Source: Sphingobium sp. Ant17
GTDB taxonomy: Bacteria; Pseudomonadota; Alphaproteobacteria; Sphingomonadales; Sphingomonadaceae
DNA length: 33,575 bases
Direction: 5' to 3'
NCBI RefSeq assembly: GCF_000588875.1
Contig: NZ_JEMV01000051.1
Coordinates: 1-33,575, forward strand
Below the pieces are notes generated by a model. It saw only the letters and a list, made by a program, of their open reading frames with translations, was not told the origin of the DNA and did no database searches. Below are positions 1 through 9,158 of this stretch, piece after piece (positions within the stretch are counted from its first letter, which is position 1; every line of letters starts with the position of its first letter). The position numbers and the translations under genes are program-made.

Positions 1-2
1 CG

Positions 3-581
3 ACGGCTGCCGTCGAGGCGGCGCGCGCGCAGCTGGCTGCGGTCGATGCGGCCATCGGCACCGCGCGCAGCCAGGTGATCGGCGCGCGCTCGAACGTCGA
101 TGCCGTCCGCGCGACGATCGAGCGGATCGAGGCCGATATCCGCGACAGCGACCTGCGCGCTCCGGTGGGCGGAAGGGTCCAGTATCGCGTGGCCCAGCCG
201 GGCGAGGTCGTCGCCGGCGGCGGGCGCGTGCTCAACCTCGTCAATCTCGGCGACGTCTACATGACCTTCTTCCTGCCTGAGACGGTGGCGGGACGCGTGG
301 CGCTGGGGAGCGACGTGCGGATCGTGCTCGATGCCGCGCCCGACTATGTGATCCCGGCCAAGGTGTCGTTCGTCGCCGATGTCGCGCAGTTCACGCCGAA
401 GACCGTCGAGACGGCAAGCGAACGGCAGAAGCTGATGTTCCGCGTCAAGGCGCGGATCGATCCCGCCCTGCTCGATCGCCACATCACCCAGGTCAAGACC
501 GGGCTGCCCGGCATGGCCTATGTGCGGACCAGCCGCGATGCCGAATGGCCGGCGAAGCTGACCGTCAACGTGTCGCGATGA
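3..581 (+). CDS. HlyD-family periplasmic adaptor (membrane fusion protein), 5' end outside the window
   Basis: This is the C-terminal ~192 residues of an adaptor that links an inner-membrane ABC exporter to the envelope. The frame is open from base 3 with no start codon, so the N-terminal membrane anchor lies upstream. The first ~45 visible residues are Ala/Arg-rich with heptad character, as in the coiled-coil hairpin. They are followed by the second half of the lipoyl domain ([19 protein letters not shown]) and a beta-barrel region. The stop overlaps the start of the next gene as ATGA, and the order adaptor, RbbA-like, YhhJ-like matches the E. coli yhiI-rbbA-yhhJ cluster. The substrate cannot be read from sequence; a drug or envelope component is only a guess. 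Confidence 0.9.
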   Translation, partial: TAAVEAARAQLAAVDAAIGTARSQVIGARSNVDAVRATIERIEADIRDSDLRAPVGGRVQYRVAQPGEVVAGGGRVLNLVNLGDVYMTFFLPETVAGRVALGSDVRIVLDAAPDYVIPAKVSFVADVAQFTPKTVETASERQKLMFRVKARIDPALLDRHITQVKTGLPGMAYVRTSRDAEWPAKLTVNVSR

Positions 582-3349
582 CCGCGCCCGGCATGTCGGA
601 GGGCGCCTCGCCGGAATTGGTGGCACGCCTTTCGGGCGTCAGCCTGCACTATGGCAGGACGCGGGCGCTCGACAGCATCGATCTGGAAATTCCGGCCGGA
701 CGCATGGTCGCGCTGATCGGCCCCGACGGCGTCGGCAAGTCCACCCTGTTCTCGCTGCTCGCCGGCGCGCGCGTGATCCAGGAAGGCAGTGTCGAGGTTC
801 TCGGCGGCGACATGGCGGACCGGCGGCATCGCGAAGCGGTCTGTCCACGCATCGCCTATATGCCGCAGGGCCTCGGCAAGAACCTCTATCCGACCCTCTC
901 CATCGACGAGAATCTGGAGTTTTTCGCGCGCCTGTTCGGGCAGGATGCGCAGGAGCGCGAGCGGCGGATCGCCCAGCTCACCGAGAGCACCGGCCTTGCG
1001 CCGTTCCGCAAACGTCCGGCGGGTAAGCTTTCGGGCGGGATGAAGCAGAAGCTCGGGCTCTGCTGCGCGCTGATCCATGATCCGGATTTCCTGCTGCTCG
1101 ACGAGCCGACCACCGGCGTCGATCCACTATCGCGCGCGCAGTTCTGGGACCTGATCGATCGCATCCGCGCCGACCGGCCGGGCATGAGCGTGCTTGTCGC
1201 CACCGCCTATATGGAGGAGGCGGCTCGGTTCGACTGGCTGGTGGCGATGGATGCGGGGCAGATCCTCGCAACCGGCACTCCGGCGGATTTCTATGAACGC
1301 ACCGGCACCGACGGCCTGGAGCAGGCGTTCATCGCCCTGCTGCCCGAAGAGCGCCGGCGTGGTCACAAGCCCGTGACCATCCCTCCGCGCAGCGATGGGA
1401 GCGATGCCGAGATCGCCATCGAGGCCAAGGGACTGACCATGCGCTTCGGCGATTTCACCGCGGTCGACCATGTCGATTTCCGGATCGAGCGCGGCGAGAT
1501 CTTCGGCTTCCTGGGCTCCAATGGGTGCGGCAAGTCGACGACGATGAAGATGCTGACCGGCCTGCTCAAGGCGAGCGGGGGCCAAGCGTGGCTGTTCGGG
1601 CGCGAAGTCGAGAATGACGACATGGCGACGCGTCGGCGCGTGGGCTACATGTCCCAGGCCTTCTCGCTCTATTCCGAACTCACCGTCCGACAGAACCTTG
1701 AGCTGCACGCGCAGCTCTTCCATGTGCCCGCCGCCCAAATTCCCGCCCGGGTCGAGGAGATGGCCGGACGCTTCGGCCTGACCGACATCATGGACGCGCT
1801 GCCCGACGCGCTCCCGCTCGGCCAGCGCCAGCGGCTTAGCTTGGCGGTGGCGATGATCCACAAGCCCGAGATGCTGATCCTCGACGAGCCGACCTCGGGC
1901 GTCGATCCAATCGCGCGCGACCAGTTCTGGCAGATGATGATCGACCTGTCGCGGGGCGACAAGGTGACGATCTTCATCTCCACCCATTTCATGAACGAGG
2001 CCGAGCGTTGCGACCGGATTTCGCTGATGCATGCCGGCAAGGTGCTGGTCAGCGATACGCCGGCGGCGATCGTCGAGAAGCGCGGCAGCAAAAACCTCGA
2101 GGATGCGTTCATCAGCTATCTGGAGGACGCGGCGGCGGGAGACGAAAGTGCGGAGGCGGGAGTGGCGGCCGCGGCGCCGGCCACCGAGACAAAGGCTGAG
2201 TCCGGTTCGTCCTTTTCCCGCACCTTCAGCCGCCGACGGATGCTGAGCTATTCCCGGCGCGAGGCGCTGGAGCTGCGTCGCGATCCGATCCGCGCCACGC
2301 TCGCCCTTCTGGGAAGCGTGCTGCTCATGTTCATCATGGGCTATGGCATCAGCCTGGATGTTGAGAACCTGCCGTTCGCGGTGCTCGATCGCGACGGCAC
2401 CACGACCAGCCAGAATTATGCGCTGAACCTTGCGGGATCCCGCTACTTCATCGAACGCCCGCCGATCACCGATTACGCGCAGCTCGACCGGCGCATGCGC
2501 GATGGCGAGCTCAGCGTCGCGATCGAGATTCCACCGGGTTTTGCGCGCGACCTGCGCCGCGGCGATCCGGTCCAGATCGGCGTGTGGATCGATGGCGCCA
2601 TGCCGATGCGGGCGGAGACCGTGCAGGGATATATCCAGGCACTGCACGCGCAATGGCTGGGAGAGATGGCCGTGCAAGAGCTTGGCGCTCGGCCCTCGGC
2701 GGGCCTCATCAATATCGAGACGCGCTATCGCTACAATCCCGACGTCAAGAGCCTGGTGGCGATCGCGCCAGCGGTCATCCCCGTCCTGTTGCTGCTGTTC
2801 CCCGCGATGCTGACGGCGCTCAGCGTCGTCCGCGAGAAGGAATTGGGCTCGATCATCAACTTCTATGTCACGCCGATCACGCGCATCGAGTTTCTGCTGG
2901 GCAAGCAGCTGCCCTATGTCGCGCTGGCCATGCTCAACTATGTGCTGCTGGTGCTGTTGGCGCTGCTCGTCTTTCGCGTGCCGATCACCGGCAATGTGCT
3001 GGCGATGACGCTGGCGGCCTTGCTCTACACGCTGTCCGCGACCGCGATCGGGCTGCTGTTCTCGATCTTCATGCGCAGCCAGATCGCCGCGCTGTTCGCA
3101 ACCGCGATCGGCACCATCCTGCCGGCGGTGCAGTTTTCGGGGCTGATCAACCCGGTCTCGTCGCTGGAGGGCGTCGGGGCGTTTATCGGGCGCATCTTCC
3201 CGACCACCCATTTCGTCACCGTCTGTCGGGGCGTCTTTTCGAAAGGGCTGGGCTTCGGCGACCTGGGTCAGCCGCTTCTGGCGCTGGCCGTGGCAGTACC
3301 GGTGCTGCTCGCGCTGTCCGTCGCGCTTTTGAAAAAGCAGGAGGGCTGA
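578..3349 (+). CDS. rbbA: RbbA/YhiH-like ABC transporter: two ATPase domains fused to an ABC-2 permease
   Basis: This 923-residue protein carries two nucleotide-binding domains followed by a permease. NBD1 has Walker [10 protein letters not shown] (about residues 48-56), signature LSGGM and Walker [12 protein letters not shown]. Its switch-loop position reads ATAYMEEA, with Tyr where His is usual. NBD2 has GSNGCGKST (about residue 315), a degenerate signature LPLGQRQ, Walker [12 protein letters not shown] and a normal STHFMNEA loop. The GPDGVGKS motif and degenerate second signature are typical of RbbA. From about residue 545 an ABC-2 membrane domain follows, with one early helix, a periplasmic loop and several C-terminal helices. 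I chose ATG 578 over ATG 545 because it overlaps the upstream stop (ATGA). E. coli RbbA was described as ribosome-associated; the context here favours export. Confidence 0.9.
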   Translation: MTAPGMSEGASPELVARLSGVSLHYGRTRALDSIDLEIPAGRMVALIGPDGVGKSTLFSLLAGARVIQEGSVEVLGGDMADRRHREAVCPRIAYMPQGLGKNLYPTLSIDENLEFFARLFGQDAQERERRIAQLTESTGLAPFRKRPAGKLSGGMKQKLGLCCALIHDPDFLLLDEPTTGVDPLSRAQFWDLIDRIRADRPGMSVLVATAYMEEAARFDWLVAMDAGQILATGTPADFYERTGTDGLEQAFIALLPEERRRGHKPVTIPPRSDGSDAEIAIEAKGLTMRFGDFTAVDHVDFRIERGEIFGFLGSNGCGKSTTMKMLTGLLKASGGQAWLFGREVENDDMATRRRVGYMSQAFSLYSELTVRQNLELHAQLFHVPAAQIPARVEEMAGRFGLTDIMDALPDALPLGQRQRLSLAVAMIHKPEMLILDEPTSGVDPIARDQFWQMMIDLSRGDKVTIFISTHFMNEAERCDRISLMHAGKVLVSDTPAAIVEKRGSKNLEDAFISYLEDAAAGDESAEAGVAAAAPATETKAESGSSFSRTFSRRRMLSYSRREALELRRDPIRATLALLGSVLLMFIMGYGISLDVENLPFAVLDRDGTTTSQNYALNLAGSRYFIERPPITDYAQLDRRMRDGELSVAIEIPPGFARDLRRGDPVQIGVWIDGAMPMRAETVQGYIQALHAQWLGEMAVQELGARPSAGLINIETRYRYNPDVKSLVAIAPAVIPVLLLLFPAMLTALSVVREKELGSIINFYVTPITRIEFLLGKQLPYVALAMLNYVLLVLLALLVFRVPITGNVLAMTLAALLYTLSATAIGLLFSIFMRSQIAALFATAIGTILPAVQFSGLINPVSSLEGVGAFIGRIFPTTHFVTVCRGVFSKGLGFGDLGQPLLALAVAVPVLLALSVALLKKQEG

Positions 3350-3350
3350 G

Positions 3351-4475
3351 ATGCGGCATATCGCCAATATCGGACGTCTGGGCGTCAAAGAGCTGCGCAG
3401 CCTGTGGCGCGATCCGATGATGCTGGTGCTGATCGTCTACGCCTTCTCGCTCGGCATCTACGTGGCGGCCTCCGCCATGCCCGAGACTCTGAACAAGGCG
3501 CCGATCGCAATCGTCGACGAGGATCAGTCCCCGCTGTCCAGCCGGATCACCGGAGCCTTCTATCCGCCGCATTTCACGCCGCCGGCGCTGCTTGCTTTGG
3601 GCGAGGTCGATCCGGCCATGGACGCCGGGCGCTACACCTTCGCGCTCGACCTGCCGCCCGATTTCCAGCGCGACGTGCTCGCCGGCCGCCAGCCGACCGT
3701 CCAGCTCAACATCGATGCCACGCGCATGAGCCAGGCCTTCACCGGCGGCGGATACATCCAGCAGATCGTCCAGGGCGAGGTCTCCGAGTTCATGCGGGGC
3801 ACGCGCGCCACCGCCGCGCCGCCCGCCGATCTCGCGTTGCGCGCCCGCTTCAACCCGACTCTCGCCCAGAGCTGGTTCGGGTCGGTGATGGAGATCATCA
3901 ACAACGTCACCATGCTCTCGATCGTGTTGACCGGCGCCGCGCTGATCCGGGAGCGCGAGCATGGCACCATCGAGCATCTGCTGGTGATGCCGGTCACGCC
4001 GTTCGAGATCATGGCGAGCAAGGTCTGGGCGATGGGGCTCGTCGTCCTGCTCGCCTGCGCCTTCGCGCTGCTGGTGGTGGTCGAAGGGATATTGAAGGTG
4101 CCGATCGAGGGATCGATCCCGCTGTTCCTGGCAGGGGCGGCGCTCCACCTGTTCGCGACCACGTCGATCGGCATCTTCATGGGCACGATCGCGCGATCGA
4201 TGCCGCAGTTCGGGCTGCTGCTGATGCTCGTCCTGCTGCCGCTCCAGCTGCTCTCGGGCGGCATGACCCCGCGCGAGAGCATGCCGGAGTTCGTGCAGAC
4301 GGTGATGCTCGCCGCGCCCACCACCCATTTTGTGAGGATGGCGCAGGCTGTTCTTTACCGGGGAGCGGGCTTCGACGTGGTCTGGCCCCAGTTCCTTGCC
4401 ATCACCGTGATCGGGGCGGTGTTCTTCCTGATCGCGCTCGCGCGGTTCCGCCGGACGATCGGAACGATGGCATAA
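3351..4475 (+). CDS. yhhJ: ABC-2 type permease, YhhJ-like
   Basis: This 374-residue integral membrane protein begins one base after the stop of the RbbA-like gene, so the two are surely co-transcribed. A first hydrophobic helix (about residues 23-40) is followed by a large periplasmic domain. A cluster of helices spans about residue 180 to the C-terminus, including VVLLACAFALLVVVEGIL and a long hydrophobic block ending in LLSGGMTP. This is the ABC-2/YhhJ pattern. It is paralogous to the permease half of the upstream fusion: both carry the [16 protein letters not shown] cytoplasmic segment and a TTHFV motif near the end. It probably forms the second half of the translocation channel. Confidence 0.9.
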   Translation: MRHIANIGRLGVKELRSLWRDPMMLVLIVYAFSLGIYVAASAMPETLNKAPIAIVDEDQSPLSSRITGAFYPPHFTPPALLALGEVDPAMDAGRYTFALDLPPDFQRDVLAGRQPTVQLNIDATRMSQAFTGGGYIQQIVQGEVSEFMRGTRATAAPPADLALRARFNPTLAQSWFGSVMEIINNVTMLSIVLTGAALIREREHGTIEHLLVMPVTPFEIMASKVWAMGLVVLLACAFALLVVVEGILKVPIEGSIPLFLAGAALHLFATTSIGIFMGTIARSMPQFGLLLMLVLLPLQLLSGGMTPRESMPEFVQTVMLAAPTTHFVRMAQAVLYRGAGFDVVWPQFLAITVIGAVFFLIALARFRRTIGTMA

Positions 4476-4570
4476 GCAGGCACATGGTGATGGCCGCCTC
4501 AGTAACACTACCAATATGCCCAACAGCGCGGCTGCGCGAAACTTTTCTCACCACAAAGGGGAGAATCTCC

Positions 4571-4684
4571 ATGCACGCCCTGGACAGAATTCGTCAGTCG
4601 ATCGACGTCATTTTCCTGTATGGATTGACAGCAGGTCTGGTGATGGCGATCGCCGCCATCATCATGGCGAAGCTTCCCGAATGA
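4571..4684 (+). CDS. 37-residue single-span membrane peptide
   Basis: This short gene is preceded by a strong ribosome-binding site (AAAGGGGAG, about 7 bases before ATG 4571). The product starts MHALDRIRQSIDVIFLYGL and continues as one hydrophobic helix to its end, with a net-positive N-terminal amphipathic stretch. Its stop overlaps the next start as ATGA, which implies translational coupling to the secreted protein that follows. It sits 95 bases after the permease gene and could be the tail of that operon or the start of a two-gene unit. I do not recognise a family. The good RBS and exact overlap are the case for it being real. Confidence 0.6.
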   Translation: MHALDRIRQSIDVIFLYGLTAGLVMAIAAIIMAKLPE

Positions 4685-5304
4685 AAAGGAAGACGCGTCT
4701 CCGGCGTCTTGCGCCGCTCGTTCTGAGTGTTCTTCTTGGGCTTTCTATTCACACCGCCGCCCAGTCGGCGCCCGCTGCCGCCGAAGCGACCGCCCCGGCG
4801 GGCTTCCGCCTCGATTCCGACGGGACCTTGGTGCATGTGGGAAGCGGTGCGCGCTTTCCCCATATGCTCGCCGGATTCACCCGCGTAGCCGAGCAGGGAT
4901 ATGATCCCAGCGGCCAGTATGTTTCCGTCGAATATCGTTCGCCAGTGCACGGTTCGACGATCGTTGCCCGCATCTCGCTGGTTCATATCGAGCAAATGTC
5001 GGCGAAGGAGCATTATACGATCATGAAGTGGCTTGCGCGCAGCTATTTCGATGAAAGCACGCCGCTGTCCGAGGGGCCGGTCGTTCTTCCCGACATGCCA
5101 AAGGATGCCGTCTGGCGCGGACGGTTCCGCGGCAGCCGCGAAGGCGTTCCCTTTGAATTCAGTCTCACGACGGTCGATCTTGGCTATTGGGGCGCCCGCG
5201 TCGCCACCGCTTATCCGGAGGCCGAACATGGTGAAGCCGAACAGCGGCTCGATGCGTTGATTGGTGGATTGCGGGCATTGGCGCCGACCGCGAAGCCGGA
5301 ATAG
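4681..5304 (+). CDS. Secreted protein of unknown function
   Basis: This 207-residue protein has a classical signal peptide: MKRKTRLRRL basic region, a hydrophobic core, and probable cleavage near SAPAAAEA. The mature part has no catalytic motif I recognise. It contains regular beta-like segments (for example YVSVEYRSPVHGSTIVARISL) and ends with a short helix and APTAKPE. The start ATG 4681 overlaps the stop of the 37-aa peptide. An open frame extends further upstream to 4516, but it would antagonise the peptide gene and has no signal peptide. The protein is probably periplasmic; a role with the neighbouring export genes is possible but not shown. Confidence 0.75.
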   Translation: MKRKTRLRRLAPLVLSVLLGLSIHTAAQSAPAAAEATAPAGFRLDSDGTLVHVGSGARFPHMLAGFTRVAEQGYDPSGQYVSVEYRSPVHGSTIVARISLVHIEQMSAKEHYTIMKWLARSYFDESTPLSEGPVVLPDMPKDAVWRGRFRGSREGVPFEFSLTTVDLGYWGARVATAYPEAEHGEAEQRLDALIGGLRALAPTAKPE

Positions 5305-5319
5305 AGTCGATCTCATGCA

Positions 5320-5347
5320 GGGCGTTGCCGCTTGCGGTCCAACGCCC
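5320..5347 (+). terminator. Strong intergenic hairpin between secreted-protein and reductase genes
   Basis: GGGCGTTG (5320-5327) is perfectly complementary to CAACGCCC (5340-5347), and an inner CCGC/GCGG can also pair. There is no T-tract afterwards, so it may be a weak terminator, an mRNA-stabilising stem or an attenuator before the reductase ribosome-binding site. Confidence 0.4.
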
Positions 5348-5370
5348 CCAAGCAAAGAAGAGGAAGAGCC

Positions 5371-6227
5371 ATGCTCGCCATCACCGGAGCGACGGGACAA
5401 CTCGGGCGGCTCGTCATTTCGGCGCTGTTGAAAACGGTGCGGCCGGCGAGATCGCAGCCCTGGTACGTAATATCGACAAGGCGTCCGACCTCGCTGCGAA
5501 GGGCGTCGTCGTGCGCGAAGCCGATTATAGCCGACCGGAGACCCTGGGCCCGGCCCTGGCGGGTATCGATAAGCTGCTGCTCATTTCGGGAAACGAGGTC
5601 GGACACCGCGTGCCGCAACATAAGGCGGTGATCGACGCCGCCAGGACGGTGGGCGTGAAGCTCATCGCCTATACCAGCGTGCTGCACGCGGATACGTCAC
5701 CGCTCGGTCTTGCCGAAGAGCATCGCCAGACCGAAGCGCTCCTCCGGGAAAGCGGCGTACACTATGTCTTGCTACGGAACAGCTGGTACACCGAGAACTA
5801 CACCGCCTCGATACCCTCCGCTCTCCAGCATGGCGTGGTGAGAGGCTCCGCCGGAGACGCCCGCATCGCCTCGGCCACCCGCGCCGACTTTGCCGACGCA
5901 ACCGCCGCCGTTCTGGTGGCGCAGGAGGATCAGGCCGGACGCGTCTACGAACTGGCGGGTGACGAAGCCTATACGCTCGCCGAATTCGCGGACGAACTCT
6001 CCCGCCAGGCGGGCATGACGATCATCTTTCGCAACCTGAGCGAGGCCGACTACAAGGCGGCACTGGTCGACGCCGGCCTGCCGGAGGCGGTGGCGGCGAT
6101 GCTCGCCCAGTCGGACGCTGCGGCCGGACAGGGCGCGCTCTTCGACGACGGCCATCAACTCAGCCAGCTGATAGGCCGGCCGACCACGCCATTGAAGGAC
6201 GCGATCGCCGCGGCCCTGGCGCGTTGA
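5371..6227 (+). CDS. NmrA/QorB-like NAD(P)H-dependent quinone reductase (one frameshift)
   Basis: This atypical short-chain dehydrogenase probably reduces quinones with NADPH in the cytoplasm. The N-terminus MLAITGATGQLGRLV is the glycine-rich nucleotide-binding motif, read in the frame of ATG 5371 after RBS AGAGGAAGAG. At about 5440 the reading must step back one base. ACGGTG-C-GGCCGGC lacks one C relative to the TVPAGEIAALVRN expected for this family, and the continuation runs in another frame to 6227. Restored length is 285 residues, normal for QorB-like proteins. Other features are YTSVLHAD, LRNSWYTENY and a C-terminal NmrA-type tail. The shift may be a sequence error, since several like it occur in this window. 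Confidence 0.8.
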
Positions 6228-6228
6228 G

Positions 6229-6261
6229 CGCTGGGCGCCGGCGGTCAACCGGCGCGCAGCG
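6229..6261 (+). terminator. Rho-independent terminator between convergent genes
   Basis: CGCTG (6229-6233) and GCGCCGG (6235-6241) pair with CCGGCGC (6249-6255) and CAGCG (6257-6261) around a 7-base loop. TTTT follows at 6262-6265. It ends the plus-strand reductase transcript and overlaps the 3' end of the GNAT gene, whose stop codon is in the loop. Confidence 0.7.
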
Positions 6262-6763
6262 TTTTCCTGACCAGCACCAGGGTCGAGTCCCCTGGATATT
6301 CCTCGACCGTGAAGCCCATGTCGCGTTCGAGTTCGATTGCAGCGACATTGGCGCGGCTCTCGATCGACTCGATTATCGAGAGCCCCCGCGCTTCCGCCTG
6401 ATCGGCCACGAAGGAGAGCAATGTCCATCCGACGCCTCTGTGCCGATAGTCGGCGTCAACCGAGATCGCCACCTCGCCCCGCTCGCCCGCTGCATCGGAT
6501 ACGAGCATCGCGCTTGCAACCGCGGCGCCGCTCTCGGCATCGAAGGCGAGGAAGCTTAGCGCGTTGCCATCATCGATCGGGGTCAGGGCACGAAGTTGCT
6601 CCGGTCCGATCTCGTTCAGTCCTGACAGGAACCGGAAGCGCAAATCCTCATGGCTCACATGGTGGAACAATTGCGTCAGGATCGGCCGGTCCTGCGCGCC
6701 TGCCGGTCTCACCGAAAGCTCAAGCCCGCTGCGCGTGACCAGATGGGTTGGGTTATTGCTCAT
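6245..6763 (-). CDS. GNAT-family N-acetyltransferase
   Basis: This 172-residue acetyltransferase uses acetyl-CoA; its target is unknown. The acetyl-CoA-binding motif A is visible as ISVDADYRHRGVGWTLLS (about residues 97-114), followed by a helix and a ...MGFTVEEYPGDS strand typical of the fold. An RBS (AGAAAGG) lies just before ATG 6763, inside the end of the upstream lipoprotein gene, which it overlaps by 11 bases. It is the last gene of the long PHA-acetate-Mla operon. Its position after phosphotransacetylase and acetate kinase may hint at protein acetylation under the same control, but this is inference. Confidence 0.88.
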   Translation of the reverse strand: MSNNPTHLVTRSGLELSVRPAGAQDRPILTQLFHHVSHEDLRFRFLSGLNEIGPEQLRALTPIDDGNALSFLAFDAESGAAVASAMLVSDAAGERGEVAISVDADYRHRGVGWTLLSFVADQAEARGLSIIESIESRANVAAIELERDMGFTVEEYPGDSTLVLVRKTLRAG

Positions 6764-7442
6764 TGTTCTGACCTTTCTGAGACCTCACGTCCATGAGTTC
6801 TGCGCCGGACGCCTGTATGGTCCAATCGACAAACTGTGTCGCATAACGCGCCACCGCCCGGTCGAACGCCGCGACAATCCCGCTCTTGCTATTGGCGGTC
6901 ACCGGCTCCTCCACCGTGAAACGGCGTGATGCGATCGGCTGCCGATCCCGCAGATCAAGCAGTGTTGCGTCTCCGGTGATGATCACGGCTGGCGGACCCT
7001 GTTCCGCACCTTCCGCAGGGTAGCGCGCCTCGAACCGGTCGATGCTTATCTGCAATGCCTGTAATGCGCCGGTCGCGCTTCCAGGCGGCGCCAGCCGGAT
7101 CGTCGGTACGCGCTCGCCGAACTGTCGGCCCAGCGCCTGCACGAAAAGCTCCGGAACGGACGCTACCCAGCGCGTGTCCTTCATGTAGAGCGCGCGCGCG
7201 CCTTGTGTTGTGAGGATCCGGTCACCTTCGATCTCCGGCGCGAAGCGGATACGCAGGAGCGAAATGGTACGGGGCATCGGACTGTGCCCAACCGTTGTCG
7301 AGGGGCGCGCGGGAAGGTGCGGCACGCCAAAACGGAAAAGATCATCCCGCGCGCCGCCACCGAGCAGGCTGCCACAGCCGGAAAGTGCGAGTAAGCCAAT
7401 GAGGAGGGCCGCAGATATCCTCAAGACGGCAAAATGTTTCAT
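6753..7442 (-). CDS. ABC-type transport auxiliary lipoprotein (PqiC/DUF330-like)
   Basis: This 229-residue lipoprotein has a lipoprotein signal peptide with lipobox LSGC at about residues 20-23. The mature part resembles the PqiC/DUF330 family that accompanies MCE (MlaD/PqiB) lipid transporters: it starts with a substrate-like linker, then LLRIRFAPEIEG..., an RWVASVPELFVQALG segment and a VDWTIQ ending. Its start overlaps the restored stop of the MlaD gene (ATGA). It probably anchors the MCE complex to the outer membrane on the periplasmic side. Confidence 0.85.
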   Translation of the reverse strand: MKHFAVLRISAALLIGLLALSGCGSLLGGGARDDLFRFGVPHLPARPSTTVGHSPMPRTISLLRIRFAPEIEGDRILTTQGARALYMKDTRWVASVPELFVQALGRQFGERVPTIRLAPPGSATGALQALQISIDRFEARYPAEGAEQGPPAVIITGDATLLDLRDRQPIASRRFTVEEPVTANSKSGIVAAFDRAVARYATQFVDWTIQASGAELMDVRSQKGQNNEQ

Positions 7443-8373
7443 TGCGGAAGCTCCCGTTCCCTGCCGCTGCCCTTGCCAAGCGCGTGACGTGGATCCCGCT
7501 GGATCTGCCGGATGAGACCGTCGAGCGACTCGGCCGTGTCCTGAAGACTGATCATGGCGGCGTTGATGTTGGGAAGGGTGGTGGTGCTTATGTCGGCGCT
7601 TCGCGTGTCGAGTCTGGCGACGGCTTCCCGGGCTTCGTGGATTGCGGTCTTGAGCTCACCTGCCGCACCCGAGATATCGGCGAAAGCGCGCCTGCCGTCG
7701 CCGTCGGCGATCTGGCGGACCGATGCTGAGGCGCCTGGATGTCGGTCGCGGCACGATCGAGCTTCGCAAGGGCCGAGGCAGCGTTCGATATCATCCTCCG
7801 GTTCGCCGCGAATTCCGCGCTGGTCAGGCGAATATCCTCTACAGCCGCACCCACATTGGCGATCGTGCGATCCGAGAGCAGCCGGTTCACGCGGTTGAGC
7901 GCCTCGGTAGCGGCCTGGACCATCTGGCCGCCGCCCTGCAGGAGAGTCGACAGAGCGTTGGCCTTGCTGGAAATGATCGGGCGCTCGCTCCCATCGACCT
8001 TGCGCAATAAGGGCTTTTGCTGGGATCCGGCGCCGATCTGGATAACGCTGACACTCGAGATCCCCTGAATTTCGGTCGAAGCCATCGAGTCCACGCGGAT
8101 CGGCGTCCCACGGTCGACCGCGATGTCGGTGAGCACGCGATTGGGATCGTCCTCATCAAGCCGGATATTCTGAATCTGACCAACCTTGATACCGTTGAAC
8201 TGAACTTCACCGCCTTTGCTCAGCCCGCGCACCGGACCCACAAACATGATGCGATACAGGTCATGGTCACGCCTGAACTGGGACCCGCCCAGCCAGACGA
8301 CAAAGACGATCGAGGCGATCAGAAACACCGTGGAGACAATGCCCACCAGGGCATAATTGGCATGGCGTTCCAT
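7439..8373 (-). CDS. mlaD: MlaD-like MCE-domain lipid transporter subunit (one frameshift)
   Basis: This periplasmic substrate-binding subunit belongs to a phospholipid ABC transporter. One N-terminal helix (VGIVSTVFLIASIVFVVWL) precedes an MCE domain (about residues 38-115; GLSKGGEVQFNGIKVGQI) and a long helical C-terminus. The frame starting at 8373 goes astray at about 7732, where CAGGC-GCCTCAG appears to lack one base. The other frame then gives a coherent coiled-coil tail (SVRQIADGDGRRAFADISG, later LIRQIQRDPRHALG) ending at TGA 7441-7439, overlapping the next start as ATGA. Restored length is 311 residues. Its start shares an A with the MlaF stop (TGATG). Confidence 0.85.
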
Positions 8374-9158
8374 CAGCGCAGCTTCTTCTGGACGGCACGG
8401 CCGCGCGGCCCCAGGAAATAGCTCTTGATCCAGGGATGGTCCGATCGCTCAAGTTCATCGACGGTCGCGACGGTGACTATCTTCTTCTCCGCCAGTACCG
8501 CCACGCGGTCGCAGATGGCGTAAAGCGTGTCGAGATCATGGGTGATCATGAAGACGGTGAGGCCAAGCGCCTGGCGCAAGGTGGTAACGAGCGCGTCGAA
8601 CTCGCTCGCTGCGATCGGATCGAGACCTGCGGTGGGTTCGTCGAGGAACAGTATGTCGGGATCGAGTGCGATCGCACGCGCCACGCCCGCGCGCTTGCGC
8701 ATGCCACCTGAAAGCTCCGCCGGCTTGAGCGACCCGGCATTGTCGGGAAGCCCCGCGAGCGCGATTTTCAAGCGGGCGAGATCGCGCACAAAGTCCTTCG
8801 GCAGACGCGCATGCTCGAGGAGCGGCGTTTCGACATTTTCCTGGACGGTCAGGAAGGAGAACAGCGCGCCCTGCTGGAACATCACGCCGATGCGCCGTTC
8901 GACCGCCGATCGAGCGTCCGGATCATCGATACGCCGTCCGAAAATCTCGACCGTCCCACCATCGGGGCGCTTGAGGCCGAGGATCGTATTGAGCAGCACC
9001 GATTTGCCCGAGCCGGAGCCGCCGACCACACCCAGTATTTCTCCCTTGCGGACTTCGAGATCCAGCTTCTCGTGGATGACCTTCTTACCAAAGGCCGTGC
9101 GAAGGCCGGAGATGCGGATCGGCGCGTCGCCGTCGCCGGTTGCGGACGGGGCGCTCAC
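8373..9158 (-). CDS. mlaF: MlaF-like ABC transporter ATPase
   Basis: This 261-residue cytoplasmic ATPase energises retrograde or anterograde lipid transport by the Mla complex. It has Walker A GGSGSGKSV (about residues 45-53), signature LSGGMRKRAGVARA, Walker B ILFLDEPTAGLDP and the H-loop ITHDLDTLYAICD. LSGGMRKR and the ITHDLDT sequence are characteristic of MlaF. The start is GTG 9158, overlapping the MlaE stop as GTGA. The C-terminus (IKSYFLGPRGRA) is also typical of this family. Confidence 0.93.
   Translation of the reverse strand: MSAPSATGDGDAPIRISGLRTAFGKKVIHEKLDLEVRKGEILGVVGGSGSGKSVLLNTILGLKRPDGGTVEIFGRRIDDPDARSAVERRIGVMFQQGALFSFLTVQENVETPLLEHARLPKDFVRDLARLKIALAGLPDNAGSLKPAELSGGMRKRAGVARAIALDPDILFLDEPTAGLDPIAASEFDALVTTLRQALGLTVFMITHDLDTLYAICDRVAVLAEKKIVTVATVDELERSDHPWIKSYFLGPRGRAVQKKLR

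Noticed and set aside
1127..3388. 753-codon open frame on the minus strand across the RbbA-like gene
   Set aside because: It is antisense to a clear ABC transporter and its product is rich in Arg, Gln and His with no motif, which is typical of a GC-rich shadow frame.
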